Assembly: GCA_036936605.1 (NCBI GenBank)
Contig: JAUPFV010000005.1
Location: 123,870,453-123,934,452, forward strand
DNA: 64,000 bases
Source: Limnanthes douglasii subsp. nivea
Taxonomy: Eukaryota; Streptophyta; Magnoliopsida; Brassicales; Limnanthaceae
Reading direction: 5' to 3'
Made by a program: the position numbers and the translations under genes. Below are positions 1 through 10,787 of this stretch, piece after piece. The first letter of the stretch is position 1; the number at the start of each line of letters is the position of its first letter. Under the pieces are notes generated by a model, which was not told where the DNA came from, did no database searches, and saw nothing but the letters and a program-made list of their open reading frames with translations.

Positions 1-185
1 GGTGGTGCAACCGAGGGTTTCTCTGTAAGACGTCTTCCAAGTTGCCCTAGTCAGGTCGCTGTTGGAGAGTTGATCCCCCGTTTGGCTCAATCACTTGATT
101 GGGGTTGGTCATGGTGATACGTCTCTCGTTAGGTTCAATATCGATCCCGGATCTTGTACTACCATTGGTCTTTGGAATTTGTTTT

Positions 186-202
186 CTCACAAACGACGCC
201 AA
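186..202 (-). promoter_or_regulatory. Primer binding site of a Tat-like Ty3/gypsy element (element A)
   Basis: Read on the minus strand this is TTGGCGTCGTTTGTGAG. It resembles the TGGCGCCGTC-type primer site of plant Tat/Athila gypsy elements, with a C-to-T change at the CpG. It lies three bases from a TGTTATGGG LTR end, which is the expected geometry for a minus-strand element. The internal part of the element therefore runs leftwards out of the window, so positions 1-185 should be its untranslated leader. Confidence 0.55.
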
Positions 203-205
203 AAA

Positions 206-900
206 TGTTATGGGAAAAACCTAAACACTGATATACCAAGATAATAATATTATTGATTCGAGAAGATTTGTGAACGTATCCTTTTTACATCGTCCTTAGA
301 TTTTATTTATACTACTTTCGACAATTACTTTCTTATTAATTATAAATAATTAATACGCAGAGAATTAATTTAAAATGATTGTTGAGTATCCTCCTTAATC
401 AATGATCTCAAACGTAATGTTGACTGTTCATCCTTGATCAGCGGTCTTTAATATAGTCTTCCACGCTGAACTCTATAAATTCTATCGAAGAGTGACAACA
501 ATTTGTTTGACGACTTTCCGAGAAGAATAACTTTCGTCAATTTGCTCGGTCGGCTTTTATGCTCACTCATCCTTGATTGAGTCGAGTTCCGTCTTATGTA
601 TTTTTCCCTTAAATTTTCCGGTCGTGCATTCTACATTTCATATTAGCTTGATATTAAGCGCGCTCAATCTTGTTCCTACTCTACTCGACTAAGCGTTGAG
701 TGCGCTTGGTTTCATATCCGCTATGCTCGGTTTGGATGTTCATCTATTCTTCTTTATTACTCTGAATGTGCCCCTTCTTCTTATGCTTCAGCTTTTCCTT
801 GATCTTCCCTTTGTTCTGCTCTGATTTGATGATTCTCCTTTATATTGGTTAATATATCCACTACCTTATTTCTATATGCTTTAAATCATATTCTTTTTTC
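206..900 (-). mobile_element. LTR of Tat-like element A (right boundary uncertain)
   Basis: The LTR starts with TG at 206, directly next to the primer site. On the minus strand a TATAAATAAA box lies near 305-315, followed by an AATCAATAATATT stretch near 240-260, consistent with promoter and polyadenylation signals of an LTR read leftwards. The R/U5 part matches, in opposite orientation, the LTR-like piece at 3840-4390; both share CTTCTCGAATCAATA. I could not locate the outer CA end, so the 900 boundary is a guess. Confidence 0.4.
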
Positions 901-1229
901 CATTACTTTATAAAGGGGAAAAACATCATTCACCAGAATTCTTTCATTTTTACTCCTCCAATAGTTTTCTGTACTTGTAGAAATTCGAAAAGCCTATACT
1001 GACCCTTCCAGTATCTCAGACCCATTTGTTATCAAAATATTTTCTTGCGTGATAATCTAAGTGTATTCCTCATAATATAATACAGTAGCAAGAGAGTCAG
1101 TCACACAACTTCCTGCCCTATGAACATGTGTGTATCTGGCTCATTCGAAAAGTAATTTTAAAGCCTTTAGCGCCCTTAAATACTTCACGACATGGTCTTT
1201 TCAAGTCTCAGACTGGCCAAAGCGTGATT

Positions 1230-1880
1230 TATAAGAAGTCTGCTAAGGCTTGTGCTTTAATTCCAGTCCTAAGTTCAAATTCAATATCAAAATCTCTCAT
1301 TTCAAATGACCACTTGGTCATTCTTCATGATACGTTAGGCATTTATATCATATTTTTCAATGGAAAAGAGGTTAGTACAATGATAGAATGTGCATGAAAA
1401 TAAAACCTCATTTCTCGACCAGTAATTACTAATACGAGTGCTATTTTTTTCTAATTTCAAATTTCATTTCTCAGCACCGAAAAGACTTTTACTAATATAA
1501 TACACTGGTCTTGAGCAATTATCTTCTTATTAAATCAAAACAACGCTCATAACATAATCCAAAACTGGCACATAAAGATACAACGTTTCCCCTGGATTTG
1601 GTTTTGTCAAGATTTCTGACGAAGATAAATTCTTTAATTCAATGAAACGGTTTAGAACACTCTTGGTTCTAGTAAAAAAGATTTCCCGTCGCAACACTTG
1701 AAAATAAGGGGAACATTTGTCTGATCACCGAGATATAAATATATTCAACGTTGCTAATGTCCCTGTCAAAATCTGTACTCCCTTAATCGTTCGAGCTGGT
1801 GCCATAGTTTTTAACGCATTTAATTCCACGGGATCAGTTTCTATTCCATGCTCACTAACCATTGAACCAAGAAATGTTCT
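1230..1880 (-). pseudogene. Tat-like gypsy RT tail and RNase H remnant
   Basis: On the minus strand, 1232-1325 encodes a stretch containing RDFDIEFELRTGIKAQALADF. This matches the conserved link just after RNase H in Tat-type elements (consensus like ELGEFDxxYxPRTAIKAQALADF). The equivalent stretch appears near the right end of the window around 63900. Upstream, 1330-1880 is too eroded for a continuous frame, but it lies exactly between this motif and the RT at 1884-2552, so it is the expected RT thumb and RNase H region. It is non-functional. Confidence 0.55.
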
Positions 1881-1883
1881 GGA

Positions 1884-2552
1884 TCATACTCCAAATCTAC
1901 TTTTTTTTTTACATAATTTTAAATTTATTTTTCCCAAGTTGGCAAAAGTATCCTCTAAATTTGTAAAATGATCCTCATCCCTCATGTTTTTCACTAACAT
2001 GTCATCAATATATATATATATATATACATTTTGTCTGATCTGACTCTTAAAGGCTTTGTTTACTAAGCGTTTGTAAGTCTCTCTAGCATTTCTCAACCCA
2101 AAAGGAATAACAGTATAACAATGTAAACATCTTTCAGCGATAAACGATGTGCTTTCTTGATCATTTGGGTCCGTTTGATTTTTATTGTAGCCAACATACG
2201 CATCCATAAATGAGAGTAATCCGTTTACAAAGGTAAAATCCACTAACTGATCTATCAGAAGGATCGAGAATATATTTTTTGGACATGGTCTATTTATATC
2301 AGTGAAGTATACACACATCTACCACTTACCATTTTTATTTTTCACCAAAACAGGATTAACAGTCCATAAAGGGTATTGTGATTTCCGTCTGTGCCCAACC
2401 ATGGATAAGCAATCTACTTCAACAATAATAGCCTCAGAGGTTTCTTGAGAAAAATATATTCTCTTTTCAATGATCCGACGCACACTACTTTGAACTGCTA
2501 ATCTATGACAAATGATATCCATAGGAAACCCTGACACATATCCGTACAACAC
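1884..2552 (-). pseudogene. Reverse transcriptase remnant, Tat-like Ty3/gypsy (element B)
   Basis: Two frame-linked pieces (2319-2552 and 1884-2318), separated by a stop, encode the RT core. The visible order is PMDIICHRL, then VNPVLVKNKNGKW, then MCVYFTDINRPCPK, then LLSFMDAYVGYN, then VIPFGLRNARETYKRLVNK, then the catalytic box YIDDMLVK. This order and the wording of the boxes are typical of the Tat/Athila branch. A TA microsatellite (about 2011-2026) has expanded just before the catalytic YIDD box, giving repeated Y-I codons. The stop at the junction makes it a pseudogene. It belongs with the gag and protease pieces to its right and the RNase H tail to its left. Confidence 0.85.
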
Positions 2553-3089
2553 GCAAACATATGTAACTTTTTGATAAGAACCGAATTAACTTCTCCCTCA
2601 CCTTCGGAGATAACTATATGCTAATTTTCAAACTCTTTCAATTCGTAAAAAAAGATCCTCAAAACTTTCCTCTGAGATAAAAAACACGAGGGACTCCCTC
2701 ACATTATTCACAGGATCGGGCCCTATGGGAGACCCTACTAATTTCTATGATTTCTTTGACTCATCCACCTTGATTTTCTTTGGGGCCATAGTCGTTCGAT
2801 AACGTCCCCTTTACATCTTTTGATTGCTTCTAACAGTTCCAACATTATTTCGCACAACACATTTCAAACATTAGTGAATGGTTGACCCAAAATATGAATT
2901 CTAGATAGCAAAAACTTTCCAAAGATTGCATTGTAAGACGTTGGGGAGTCTACCATAATAAACAAAATCGACAATACCTTCTTGAATGGACCCTAACTAG
3001 TTCCACTCGTCCCTCAAATTCTCCTATCAATTCAGCTGTTACCCTAGTAAAACCCCAAAATCGTCCCATCTGATCTAAGAATGATTAGA

Positions 3090-3200
3090 GGATTCACTAT
3101 CTTGTTATAAGTAGTCATGAAGATAATATCAGTTAAATTGCTAGTATCAATCAAGATTCTTCAAATCTTGTCCCCTGTTATTTCTGCTACGATAACTATC
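3090..3200 (-). pseudogene. Aspartic protease remnant, Tat-like element B
   Basis: Minus-strand translation gives RILIDTSNLTDIIF, equivalent to the retroviral-type protease core LIDTGSSxDILF. The catalytic D-T-G reads D-T-S here, and an in-frame stop lies just upstream. Its position between the gag zinc knuckle and RT fits a gag-protease-RT order. The call rests on one motif and its location. Confidence 0.5.
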
Positions 3201-3385
3201 GTATATTCATATGGACCACATACATCTCTCATTTCATCATCTTCAAAGAAAAGTATTAGAGATGGTTTAATGTACAAGTGTTATAAAGAGTCTGCTTCTA
3301 ATTGAGTGACTAAGCTAACAATGTGTCTCTTTCGAGAATAATTCGACGTCCGTGCAACGATATCCCATCCAAAAATTGTTAGTGA

Positions 3386-3660
3386 TTAAAAAAAATCACA
3401 TATTTTACTAATGTTTCCTCTGACGACTGATTCTTCCACCATCAAGATGTTGTTCCTGTCTGGTTTTGGATCTAAATAATATGTGAAAATGTCAAATGAA
3501 TCAATAGGTTTTGAGATCATCAAAGTATTTTCTTGCTTTGGAGTTGTATAAGAGTTTTTCTTCATAAATATTGTCAATTTTCCATTTTCGATCAAGGCTT
3601 GTATTTGTTTTTTGAATGCCACACAATCATGTGTATCATGCCAAATGTCCTAATAATACT
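3386..3660 (-). pseudogene. Gag C-terminal (zinc-knuckle-like) remnant, Tat-like element B
   Basis: The frame ending at 3386 contains WHDTHDCVAFKKQIQALIE followed by NGKL. Tat-type Gag proteins carry the related pattern GHDTEDCxxLKxxIExLIxxG after a CxxH knuckle. The first cysteine pair is lost. The frame ends in a stop at 3386. It lies immediately upstream (minus strand) of the protease remnant, as expected. Confidence 0.55.
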
Positions 3661-3839
3661 TACAGTACCTGTTTCTTCTGCTCTCCATTGATTTTGTATC
3701 AGAAGTCTTGCGAACTGTATGTCTTGACGTGCTTTGTTAAAAAATGCAAACCGAGGGGCATCAATCTTATAAGAAAACAACATGCAAACTGTTATGAACG
3801 GAACGATCAATGAAACCTGATCGATACTCGCCCCATTCA

Positions 3840-4390
3840 TAAGTAAACCAAGCAGTAAATATAACTTAATACAAACTTAATCATGATCTTATCGAGCAGA
3901 GGCAGCACTAATTCCCATTAATAACAAAACCAAGATAAGGATTTAACTTAAGAGAGGAACAACCAAGACTTTACCGAGCATAAACCATGCTGAGCAGAGT
4001 TCATACATTGAAAGCGACGAGCAAATATCGACTCATCAAAGACCAACATACGCTAACCGAGGCTAAAAAATCTTGATCATCAATAATGCCCTTCGAAGAA
4101 ATCATTAAAGAGGTCAAAACTTGTTAAAATAACGGTTGACTAGAGAACCCACGTAACCCATTATGAATATAGTAATGACCACGATTATAGGGCCATTACC
4201 ATAAATATAGGTCCACGATCAATATTAATGAAATCGTGTAATTAATAAAAGATTTAAACTGCTATGTAAATAATATAAAGGATTATCACTATGTAAAAAT
4301 GATCGTATCTTCTCGAATCAATAAAATAGGATTATTGTCGTGTATTAACGTTTTTATTTTGAGGTACGTGGGTTGGTGTTTGAGTTTGTA
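3840..4390 (+). mobile_element. LTR-like fragment in opposite orientation inside element B (solo LTR candidate)
   Basis: This AT-rich stretch separates the Gag C-terminal remnant (3386-3660) from the Gag core (4620-4850), so it interrupts element B. Read on the plus strand it shows ATATAAAGGATTA near 4273 and then CTTCTCGAATCAATAAAATA near 4310, the layout of an LTR promoter plus polyadenylation signal. The same block, with substitutions, is in the LTR at 206-900 on the other strand. Short words such as GAGCATAAA near 3980 also recur there. I see no coding sequence. The exact TG/CA ends and a target site duplication were not resolved. Confidence 0.4.
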
Positions 4391-4619
4391 CATGAGCTCG
4401 GACAATATTTGTTGGATGTAAATTGTCATGTGTTGCCATTAGATTCTGGTGGAACTGATTTTGTTCAAACTGTACCAAAGAGCCATTTCTGAAGCTTGTG
4501 GATCTTCCACCAAAATTAATTTTTCTACTGGATCTAATTATGACATGCCTCTATGTAACTTTATCTTTCATTATATTAGGGAGGAGTCCCATTCAGATAG
4601 CGATAATACCACTTTATCT

Positions 4620-4850
4620 TCACATCTTTCCATATCCGTTTTAGACTTGATAAAGCGATTCGTGTAATCCTTGAGGCTCTTTCCCCCTTTTTGCCTACAA
4701 TAAATAATCGTATCACCATTTGTATAGAAATTTTTTCTTCCTAAAAAATGGTGACAAAATCAGTTCCAGAACATATCAAACGTTTTAATACAACCCTCTG
4801 GCATTCGATTATACCACTTTGAAGTTGGGAGAAGGCTCTACATTGTAAGT
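4620..4850 (-). pseudogene. Gag core (retrotrans_gag-like) remnant, element B
   Basis: Minus-strand translation contains KTFDMFWN, then CHHFLGRK, then GGKSLKDYTNRFIK. This corresponds to the plant gypsy Gag pattern (xF..L...F...F, later Q..gESLrdYl.RF). A stop interrupts the first part. It lies on the gag side of the LTR-like insertion at 3840-4390, and the same minus-strand element resumes at 3660. Confidence 0.5.
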
Positions 4851-5798
4851 TATCATCATCATCATCATCGTAGTTGGTCATAATATTCTTAAATTGTTCA
4901 ATATGGTTTCCGGATATTGCGTTCCATCAAACTTATCGAGCTTCAAGATATAAAACCACTTAGGCAGATGCACTGAAAGAATTTTCGAATAAAGAGAAGA
5001 TGATTTACTTTATACGCACTAGGCCAAGGCCTTCATTTAGTGTAATGTATAGGCCTTCCTTGGATGGGTACGCGAGTTGATTCCTCACGCGATATTCAAA
5101 ATTACGACTTCCGGAAGAGATCAACATATTTAGAATTTCTTGCACCCGTCTAGCTATATTCACAACCCTATCTTGTTCTTCGAAACCAAGTTCTGTTTTC
5201 TCTTGTTCACTATTTTCTTTCTTCGAACTCTTAGCTTTACGAGATGTTGGACCACTTTTTTGCTATCTCAAATATTTTCTCTTACAATTTTTTGAACGTC
5301 GATTATAATTTTGTGGAGAAAAAGGTTAATTTGAACTGTATGAAGAATATTCACTAGATTCAGTTGACTCATATCAGCGTCTAGATTTCACTTTTTTCTT
5401 TGAAGAATGCCGACTTTGTTTCTAATGCTTTTCATCAGTCTCATGAACATCTTCCATATGATCTTTTTAGTTATTTGTTCTTTTTAGACCTTTGATTTAA
5501 GCCTACGTGAACTCAGTATTGCTTCTTTCTCAATATTCAATCTTTCAATATCTTTCAAAATTTCTTTCCACCGAGCTACTAAAGCATATTATTCTAGTAG
5601 ATCTTTGACAAGTCGGTCATTGTCATTTTTTTCATTCAGTATTTATTCTTCGATCGGGAGATCTCGAGATAAGTCTCCGATCGCGTAATTTTTCGTACCA
5701 GATTCTAGATCTACTTGTATTTATGTATCCATTAATCTCACAACGTTTGAGAGTAATACTATGGCTTTGGAAAAATGATCTCGGGTACCAATCGTTTT
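4851..5798 (-). other. Gag N-terminal region and leader of element B, no readable frame
   Basis: This interval runs from the Gag core to the primer binding site of element B. All frames carry frequent stops. A small CAT trinucleotide run lies near 4856-4868. By position it should hold the Gag N-terminus and the 5' untranslated leader. No separate gene is visible. Confidence 0.4.
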
Positions 5799-5815
5799 CC
5801 TACAGACAACGCCAA
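5799..5815 (-). promoter_or_regulatory. Primer binding site of Tat-like element B
   Basis: Minus-strand sequence TTGGCGTTGTCTGTAGG is close to the TTGGCGCCGTCTGTGGG primer site of Tat/Athila gypsy elements; the changes look like CpG decay. It is three bases from TGGTTCTAAATA, taken as the LTR end, the same spacing seen at 186-206. Confidence 0.6.
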
Positions 5816-5818
5816 TAA

Positions 5819-6516
5819 TGGTTCTAAATATTTTATCGGAGAGTTATTTGTTATGACACTGTTCGTAAGAGAATATTAAAGAATAGAGTAATGTTTGTAC
5901 AAAAGTAAGTATCAATAAGTACACTAATGTTTGTAGGAGAATATTAGTGGGAGAGAAAGTGAGAGAATAATTAGATAAAAAAAAGACAAAAGGAATAATC
6001 AACAATGACTGAATAATGATTGCCTTATTCTCAAAAAGGTATGGTGCCTTATATAGTACACATGGTGGGCCATGATTTACATATTTACCCCCTCATCTTA
6101 TGTCACTTTACACCTTAATATTTTACTAATCCTAACCACTAGTATTATTTATTACATATAGCACCCTAAATATTACATATTTATAATATTTGATCATATT
6201 AAATTAACTCATTTTCTTCTATAATTTGGCTTATTCTCCCAATATATTCTACCTTGATTAGATATTAAACATTTTTTATTGGAAGAATGTATCTAATTCA
6301 GAGATTGAATGACAAACAAAAGAGGACCTATAATGTGATGTTGATCATCAAATGTTTTATCAATATTTTAGTTTTATCTCGTCGGAGTCAAGATCTTCTT
6401 AATAGAGGAGAATGATGCGAAGTCGAGAAGCCGAAAGGGTTAATAAATACTCTTAGAGAGAATTTTAAGAGTAAATAAAATTTTAATATTCATAATTAAT
6501 GTGGAGCTTTTTATTA
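5819..6516 (-). mobile_element. 5' LTR of element B, interrupted by the MULE at 6517
   Basis: The LTR begins TG at 5819 beside the primer site. On the minus strand there is a TATATAAGGCACC promoter box near 6047-6060, giving transcription leftwards into the element. The upstream (U3) half lies to the right and appears to end at or be cut by the Mutator-like element. The outer LTR end was not identified, so the right limit is simply the MULE boundary. Confidence 0.45.
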
Positions 6517-6561
6517 GGAATTGCTAAAAAAAACCCAAAACTACTCCGCGAAGTCGCATGT
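6517..6561 (+). repeat. Left terminal inverted repeat of the MULE
   Basis: It pairs with 15325-15368 over about 44 bases with a few mismatches. The shared blocks are GGAATTGCTAAAAAA and TACTCCGCGAAGTCGC. A variant of the second block (ACTACTCCATGAAGTTGCA) recurs at 6660-6678, a subterminal repeat. Confidence 0.7.
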
Positions 6562-6976
6562 TTCTGATTTTCAATATTTACAAAAATGTCACTCACTAAA
6601 AAACCCAAAAAACCCTTGGAAGTCAAATTAATTAAAAGTCATGCCATTGAAGAGTCCAAACTACTCCATGAAGTTGCAAACATAATTTCAAACATCAACC
6701 TTAATTCATCTTCTTCAAATCTACTAAAAATAGAAACTTAACAACCAACAAAACCCATTTTCTCAAAAAAATCAAAACCTTTACAACATGGCCGGAAAAG
6801 AGTTGGAAGTACTTCCCACGCAGATCAGCATGGTCGCCAAGGAGGTACATTGCATTGCCCTCACTCATTTTCCCAAAAAACAGACTTTTGTAAGAAACCT
6901 GTTTTTGTTGTTCTTCGCCACCCTCTTGCGTGGGCATCAATTTGTACGCCAATGAGAAGACGTAGAGCAACATAGT

Positions 6977-7058
6977 CACGCCGTCTATTGGCGTGGATAA
7001 CTTACATACGCCGCACGTGTGGCGTAAGACGGGTGCCCTACGCCAGACGCTGGCGTAG
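6977..7058. repeat. Three consecutive YACGCC/GGCGTR hairpins
   Basis: CACGCC at 6977-6982 pairs with GGCGTG at 6990-6995. TACGCC at 7007-7012 pairs with GGCGTA at 7021-7026. CTACGCCAG at 7038-7046 pairs perfectly with CTGGCGTAG at 7050-7058. This GC-rich island is upstream of the transposase exon in otherwise AT-rich DNA, and the same word recurs near 10.3 kb and 14.4-14.6 kb, always inside the MULE. Confidence 0.7.
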
Positions 7059-7148
7059 TGATGCTGGCCTACGCCTTCTAATTGGTGAAATGGGCTTAAC
7101 TTATCCCGAATGTCGGTTTAAGTGATTTTTTTACTTCTTACATATTGC

Positions 7149-9995
7149 AGCAGGTGACCCAATGCGATATTTCGCTTGTTTCGGACTACGCTCACCATTT
7201 CACCACTCACGACGAGTATAGCTTAGATTCGATGACCGAGTGGGTAAAACTTAGGGGGAAGTCGTTAGGTTTTTCGATAAACATAACATCGAAGGAGGTA
7301 GAGAAAAGCGGGAGAACACCGAGAGTGTATTATCGGTGTGAGCGATCCTGAATTTTTAAGTCGGCCGTTAAAGAGTGCAACCGTAAGCGTAAGGTTACCG
7401 GTAGCAAAAAAATGAATTGCCCTTTTCATTTGGTAGGCAATCCGGTAAAAAGAGACGATAAGTGGGCTCTTAGTGTCCTTTTCGGGATGCACAATCAAGA
7501 ATTGATTAATTATGCCCAATGACATTTGCAATGGTCCAAGTTAAAACGGAAGGAAAAAGAGCTTGTTGATCTTTTGATGGTAAACGGGACAAGTCCGCGA
7601 CAAATATTTGGTGCTTTAAAAAAGGCCGATCCAAAGAATGCTTCAAATGTCCATCAAGTTTACAATCACCGTCAAAGAACGAGGATGGTTGAGAACGACG
7701 GTCGATCCCAAATGCAATCCTTGTTAGTTAAATTACAATTGCACAAGTACAAGTATTGGGTACGGACGAGGAATTACGGCTCTAACGTCATAACTGATTT
7801 GTTTTTTGCACATTCGCTTAGTATTGATTTACTACAGACCTTCCTACGCTTGCTAATCATAGATAACACGTATAAAGTTATTCGTTACGGAATGCCTTTG
7901 TTCGAAGTAGTCGGGGTAACATCGACCAACAAAACGTTTTGCATTAGCTTCACGTTTATGGTGAGTGAAATACAAGACAACTACGAATGGTCATTGGGAT
8001 GCTTGAAAACGATAATATAGGAGAATGATTGTGAATTACCTTGTGTTATCGTTACGGACCATGAACTAGCCTTGATGAATAGCATCGACAAAATATTCTC
8101 TAGCGCTAGTCACATGTTATGCGAGTGGCATATCAATAAAAAGTTAGTGGGAGAACAAAAAAAATGTTTCAAGACGGAATGTGGCTAAAAAAAATTGGCG
8201 GCTTGGAACGACATTGTTTCATCCAATACCGTTGAGGTGATGAACGAGAGGTTGGCTAAGATGCGGTCGGTGTTCAAAGACCAAGATAAGGCGGTGGATT
8301 ATGTGGTTGACTCGTGGATTGCGATTTATAAAGAGAAGTTTGTTCACGTTTATACTAACAAAATCATGCATTTCAATAATCACACCTCTAATAGGGCGGA
8401 AAGCTCGCATCCTACATCAAAAAAAAAATATCGGGTCTAGCCGATTGGATTTCGATGGGTTTTGGGATAAAGTACATAGCTTGTTAGGGATGCAACATTC
8501 GACCATTAAAGAATCGATGGAGCTTAGCAAGTGCCGTCTAATTCACAAATACCAAGATTTTAAACCGTTCATTTTTTACGGGGGTACGTATCACTTATTG
8601 CATTGGCGATAGTATACGAGAACTATGTTGATAAAAGAGGCGGTGAAAAATCTTCGTGCGTTTGCACCGATCGTACGATCCATGGTTTGCCGTGTTACCA
8701 CGAACTTAAGGCAATCCGAAGAGTGGACGGTCATGTACCTACTCGAATTATAGATGAGCATTGGAAGAGACTAGATATCGTTCTGCGAGTTAAACTCACC
8801 GGTGAAGAAGAGGTGAAATTTAATTTCGCAGATATAAATGCGAAACTTAAAGAGTTTGATGTTTACGAACAAAGTCATTGGCTCAAAAAAATTCAACAAA
8901 TTTTAGATCTGTCGCCGACATTCCTTTGCGAACCCCTCGAGAGGGTTAAAACCAGCGATAGAACTCCTGGACGTGTTTGAAGTCGTGGTCGTGGACGGGT
9001 TCGGGGTCGCGTTAAAGGTAGCAAACTCCAACGTGATTATTCTACGAAAAAGGATCCTTCGTATCACGAATACGGCGAACAAGAAATGTTTGAGTCCCAC
9101 GATAGTGCCGAAACTCCACGAATGGTAACACCCGTCGCTAGTATAGCAACCTCGGTCGGCACTCTCGGTAGGACCGCAAGAACGGACGCCGCACATACTC
9201 CAACTAATTCCGGGGCAAAACCACAAAAAAAAATGGGTTGAATACGTTGGTTTAGGCACTCCGGATGCGTCGAACCACATCACTGCTATACTGTCATTCT
9301 CGGCTAAACCATTCCCGGCGAGATTACCTAATGTCCTGGACTCAAGATTTTTAAAAGACATATCTCAATATATGCGTCCTTTCATAAGCCAAATTACAAA
9401 TGTAATGCCCGACGGTAATTGTGGTTTTAGAGCCATCGCGCATGGTATAGTCGGTAACGAAAGTGGATGGCTAATGGTTAGAGAAGCCTTGGTTCACGAG
9501 CTAAAGAGAGATCGGGAGTTTGATAAACGAGTTGCATATTACGACGATGAAAGCGAATTCGATAAGGAGATACACGGGTTGACTTTTAATAAAGAGAATG
9601 CACCTTTTGCAAATTGGATGTCCTTCCCTAGTTGCGGAAAACTAGTCGCGACGACATTCAATTGTGTTTTCTATTGCCTCGCTCCCGGTGGATGTACGAA
9701 TTACTTACCGGTGAAAAATACACCACCGCAGGATGGCTCTTCAAAGGAGATCGGTGTGCCATTCGTCAATAAAAACCATTTAGTTCACGTGAGTAAAGAA
9801 CTTTTAGTTTCACACGCATTTAATCATTTATTTTCTTAACGCGCATTGATATTCAACGTCGATTTGAAGGTTGACTTGGTTAAAGGGTCACCTTTACCGA
9901 CTATAGATCCAACGTGGATGCGAACGGCGAGAGAAGATGCTATTTATAGGTCGATCCCTTTGCTAGATAGAGTCTGTGTATTTTTAAGACTGTAA
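7149..9995 (+). pseudogene. MULE transposase (FAR1-like zinc finger, DDE core, SWIM) fused to OTU cysteine protease domain, broken
   Basis: Domains in order: an N-terminal FAR1/WRKY-GCM1-type finger (YYRCERS, MNCPFHL, HNQE in place of HNHE); a MULE DDE core with D in IDNTYK (codon 7862-7864), D in VTDHELALM (8057-8059), CEWH (8120-8131) and E in NRAESSH (8399-8401); a SWIM finger with C-V-C and C-Y-H (8657-8701); a basic RGRGRVRGR linker near 8980-9005; and an OTU domain with PDGNCGFRA (Asp 9411, Cys 9420) and KNHLVH (His 9777). All DDE and the OTU Cys and His are present. A likely acceptor (TATTGCAG) ends at 7148; the 5' exon is unclear, and an ATGGCC at 6788 is a candidate. A GT-AG intron at 9789-9869 keeps the frame. 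Damage: stops at 7349, 7529, 8018, 8186 and 8978 and frameshifts at poly-A runs near 8420 and 9230. Confidence 0.85.
9789..9869 (+). other. Predicted GT-AG intron in the OTU domain
   Basis: Splicing CAC|GTGAGTAAAG to TTTGAAG|GTTGAC removes a run that includes a stop at 9837 and joins LVH directly to VDLVKGSPLP. This restores the H-x-V-x-L and proline-rich tail usual after the OTU histidine. The downstream frame then stays open to TAA at 9993-9995. Confidence 0.6.
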
Positions 9996-10602
9996 AATCC
10001 CAGACCGACTCATTCCGTGGAATTTTATGATCCCATAGTGGACTTAACCAAAGATTGATATTTGAGTTGGTGTTGTAAGTTAAATTTTAATTCAAATTTA
10101 TTGTGTTTGATTTTGTTGTTTTTTTGTTGTAAACTCACTTCGTATTGTATTCACGATCCATTAAACTATCTTCTAGTAACCAAATCTTGTGTACAACTTT
10201 TAAAAAAAAAATTAAACTTCAAAATTTCATAGGTAGATGTTTTCGCCGGCTAAATGGTGTAACTAACGACTCTCGCGCCAACGGTTAACGTGAGCCAACC
10301 TTTCCACGCCAACCGTTGGCGTGGGGATACTTCCGTTCGCTATTTGGCTGGCGGAAACGACCTTTTGGAGCCTATGTTCTCAAAAGAACAGAGAGCCCCT
10401 TAAGATTTAATCCTATTGCCGCCACACAGTGACGAAAAGGGCTTCCCCTACGCCATTTCCTGTCGGCAATAGGGTAAACCCTAAAGTACAATATTTTGGT
10501 GGTTTTTTTGTAACAACTGTAATTTTAATTTAATTTTAATGCTAATTAAATTAAATAGATAATTAATGTTAGTAACTTTTAAAGTGCGTATTTCAATTAA
10601 TT
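9996..10602. other. Non-coding spacer inside the MULE with GC-rich hairpins
   Basis: I see no gene. A 21-base near-perfect palindrome (CCACGCC...GGCGTGG) lies at 10304-10324, and an inverted pair CCTATTGCCG/CGGCAATAGG lies near 10413-10478. Poly-T and poly-A runs occur near 10120 and 10200. Confidence 0.6.
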
Positions 10603-10690
10603 TGAAACTGAAACATAAAAGAAACTGAAACATAAAAGAACAAAAACTGAAACATAAACTGAAACATGAACTTAAACAAAACTGAAATAA
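10603..10690 (-). repeat. Short tandem array, sense unit TATGTTTCAGTT, 3' of the minus-strand small gene
   Basis: On the minus strand the unit TATGTTTCAGTT occurs about four times with small spacers, starting roughly 100 bases after the stop of the 10788-11150 gene. The long open frame across it on the minus strand is low-complexity and is not counted as a gene. A matching array follows the plus-strand partner gene at 12091-12186. Confidence 0.65.
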
Positions 10691-10787
10691 TAACTCAAAC
10701 TTAAACAGTAACTTAAACTTAAACACTAACTCAAACTTATCTATCAGGCCAATTCCATTTCATCAGCTTTCTTTCTTCTTTTGCATC

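Noticed and set aside
8903..9361. 152-aa minus-strand frame
   Set aside because: Antisense to the transposase-OTU linker; no motif and no promoter context.
10481..10726. 81-aa minus-strand frame rich in F, C, S and L
   Set aside because: It arises from the AAACTGAAACATAA tandem repeats; composition is that of a repeat, not a protein.
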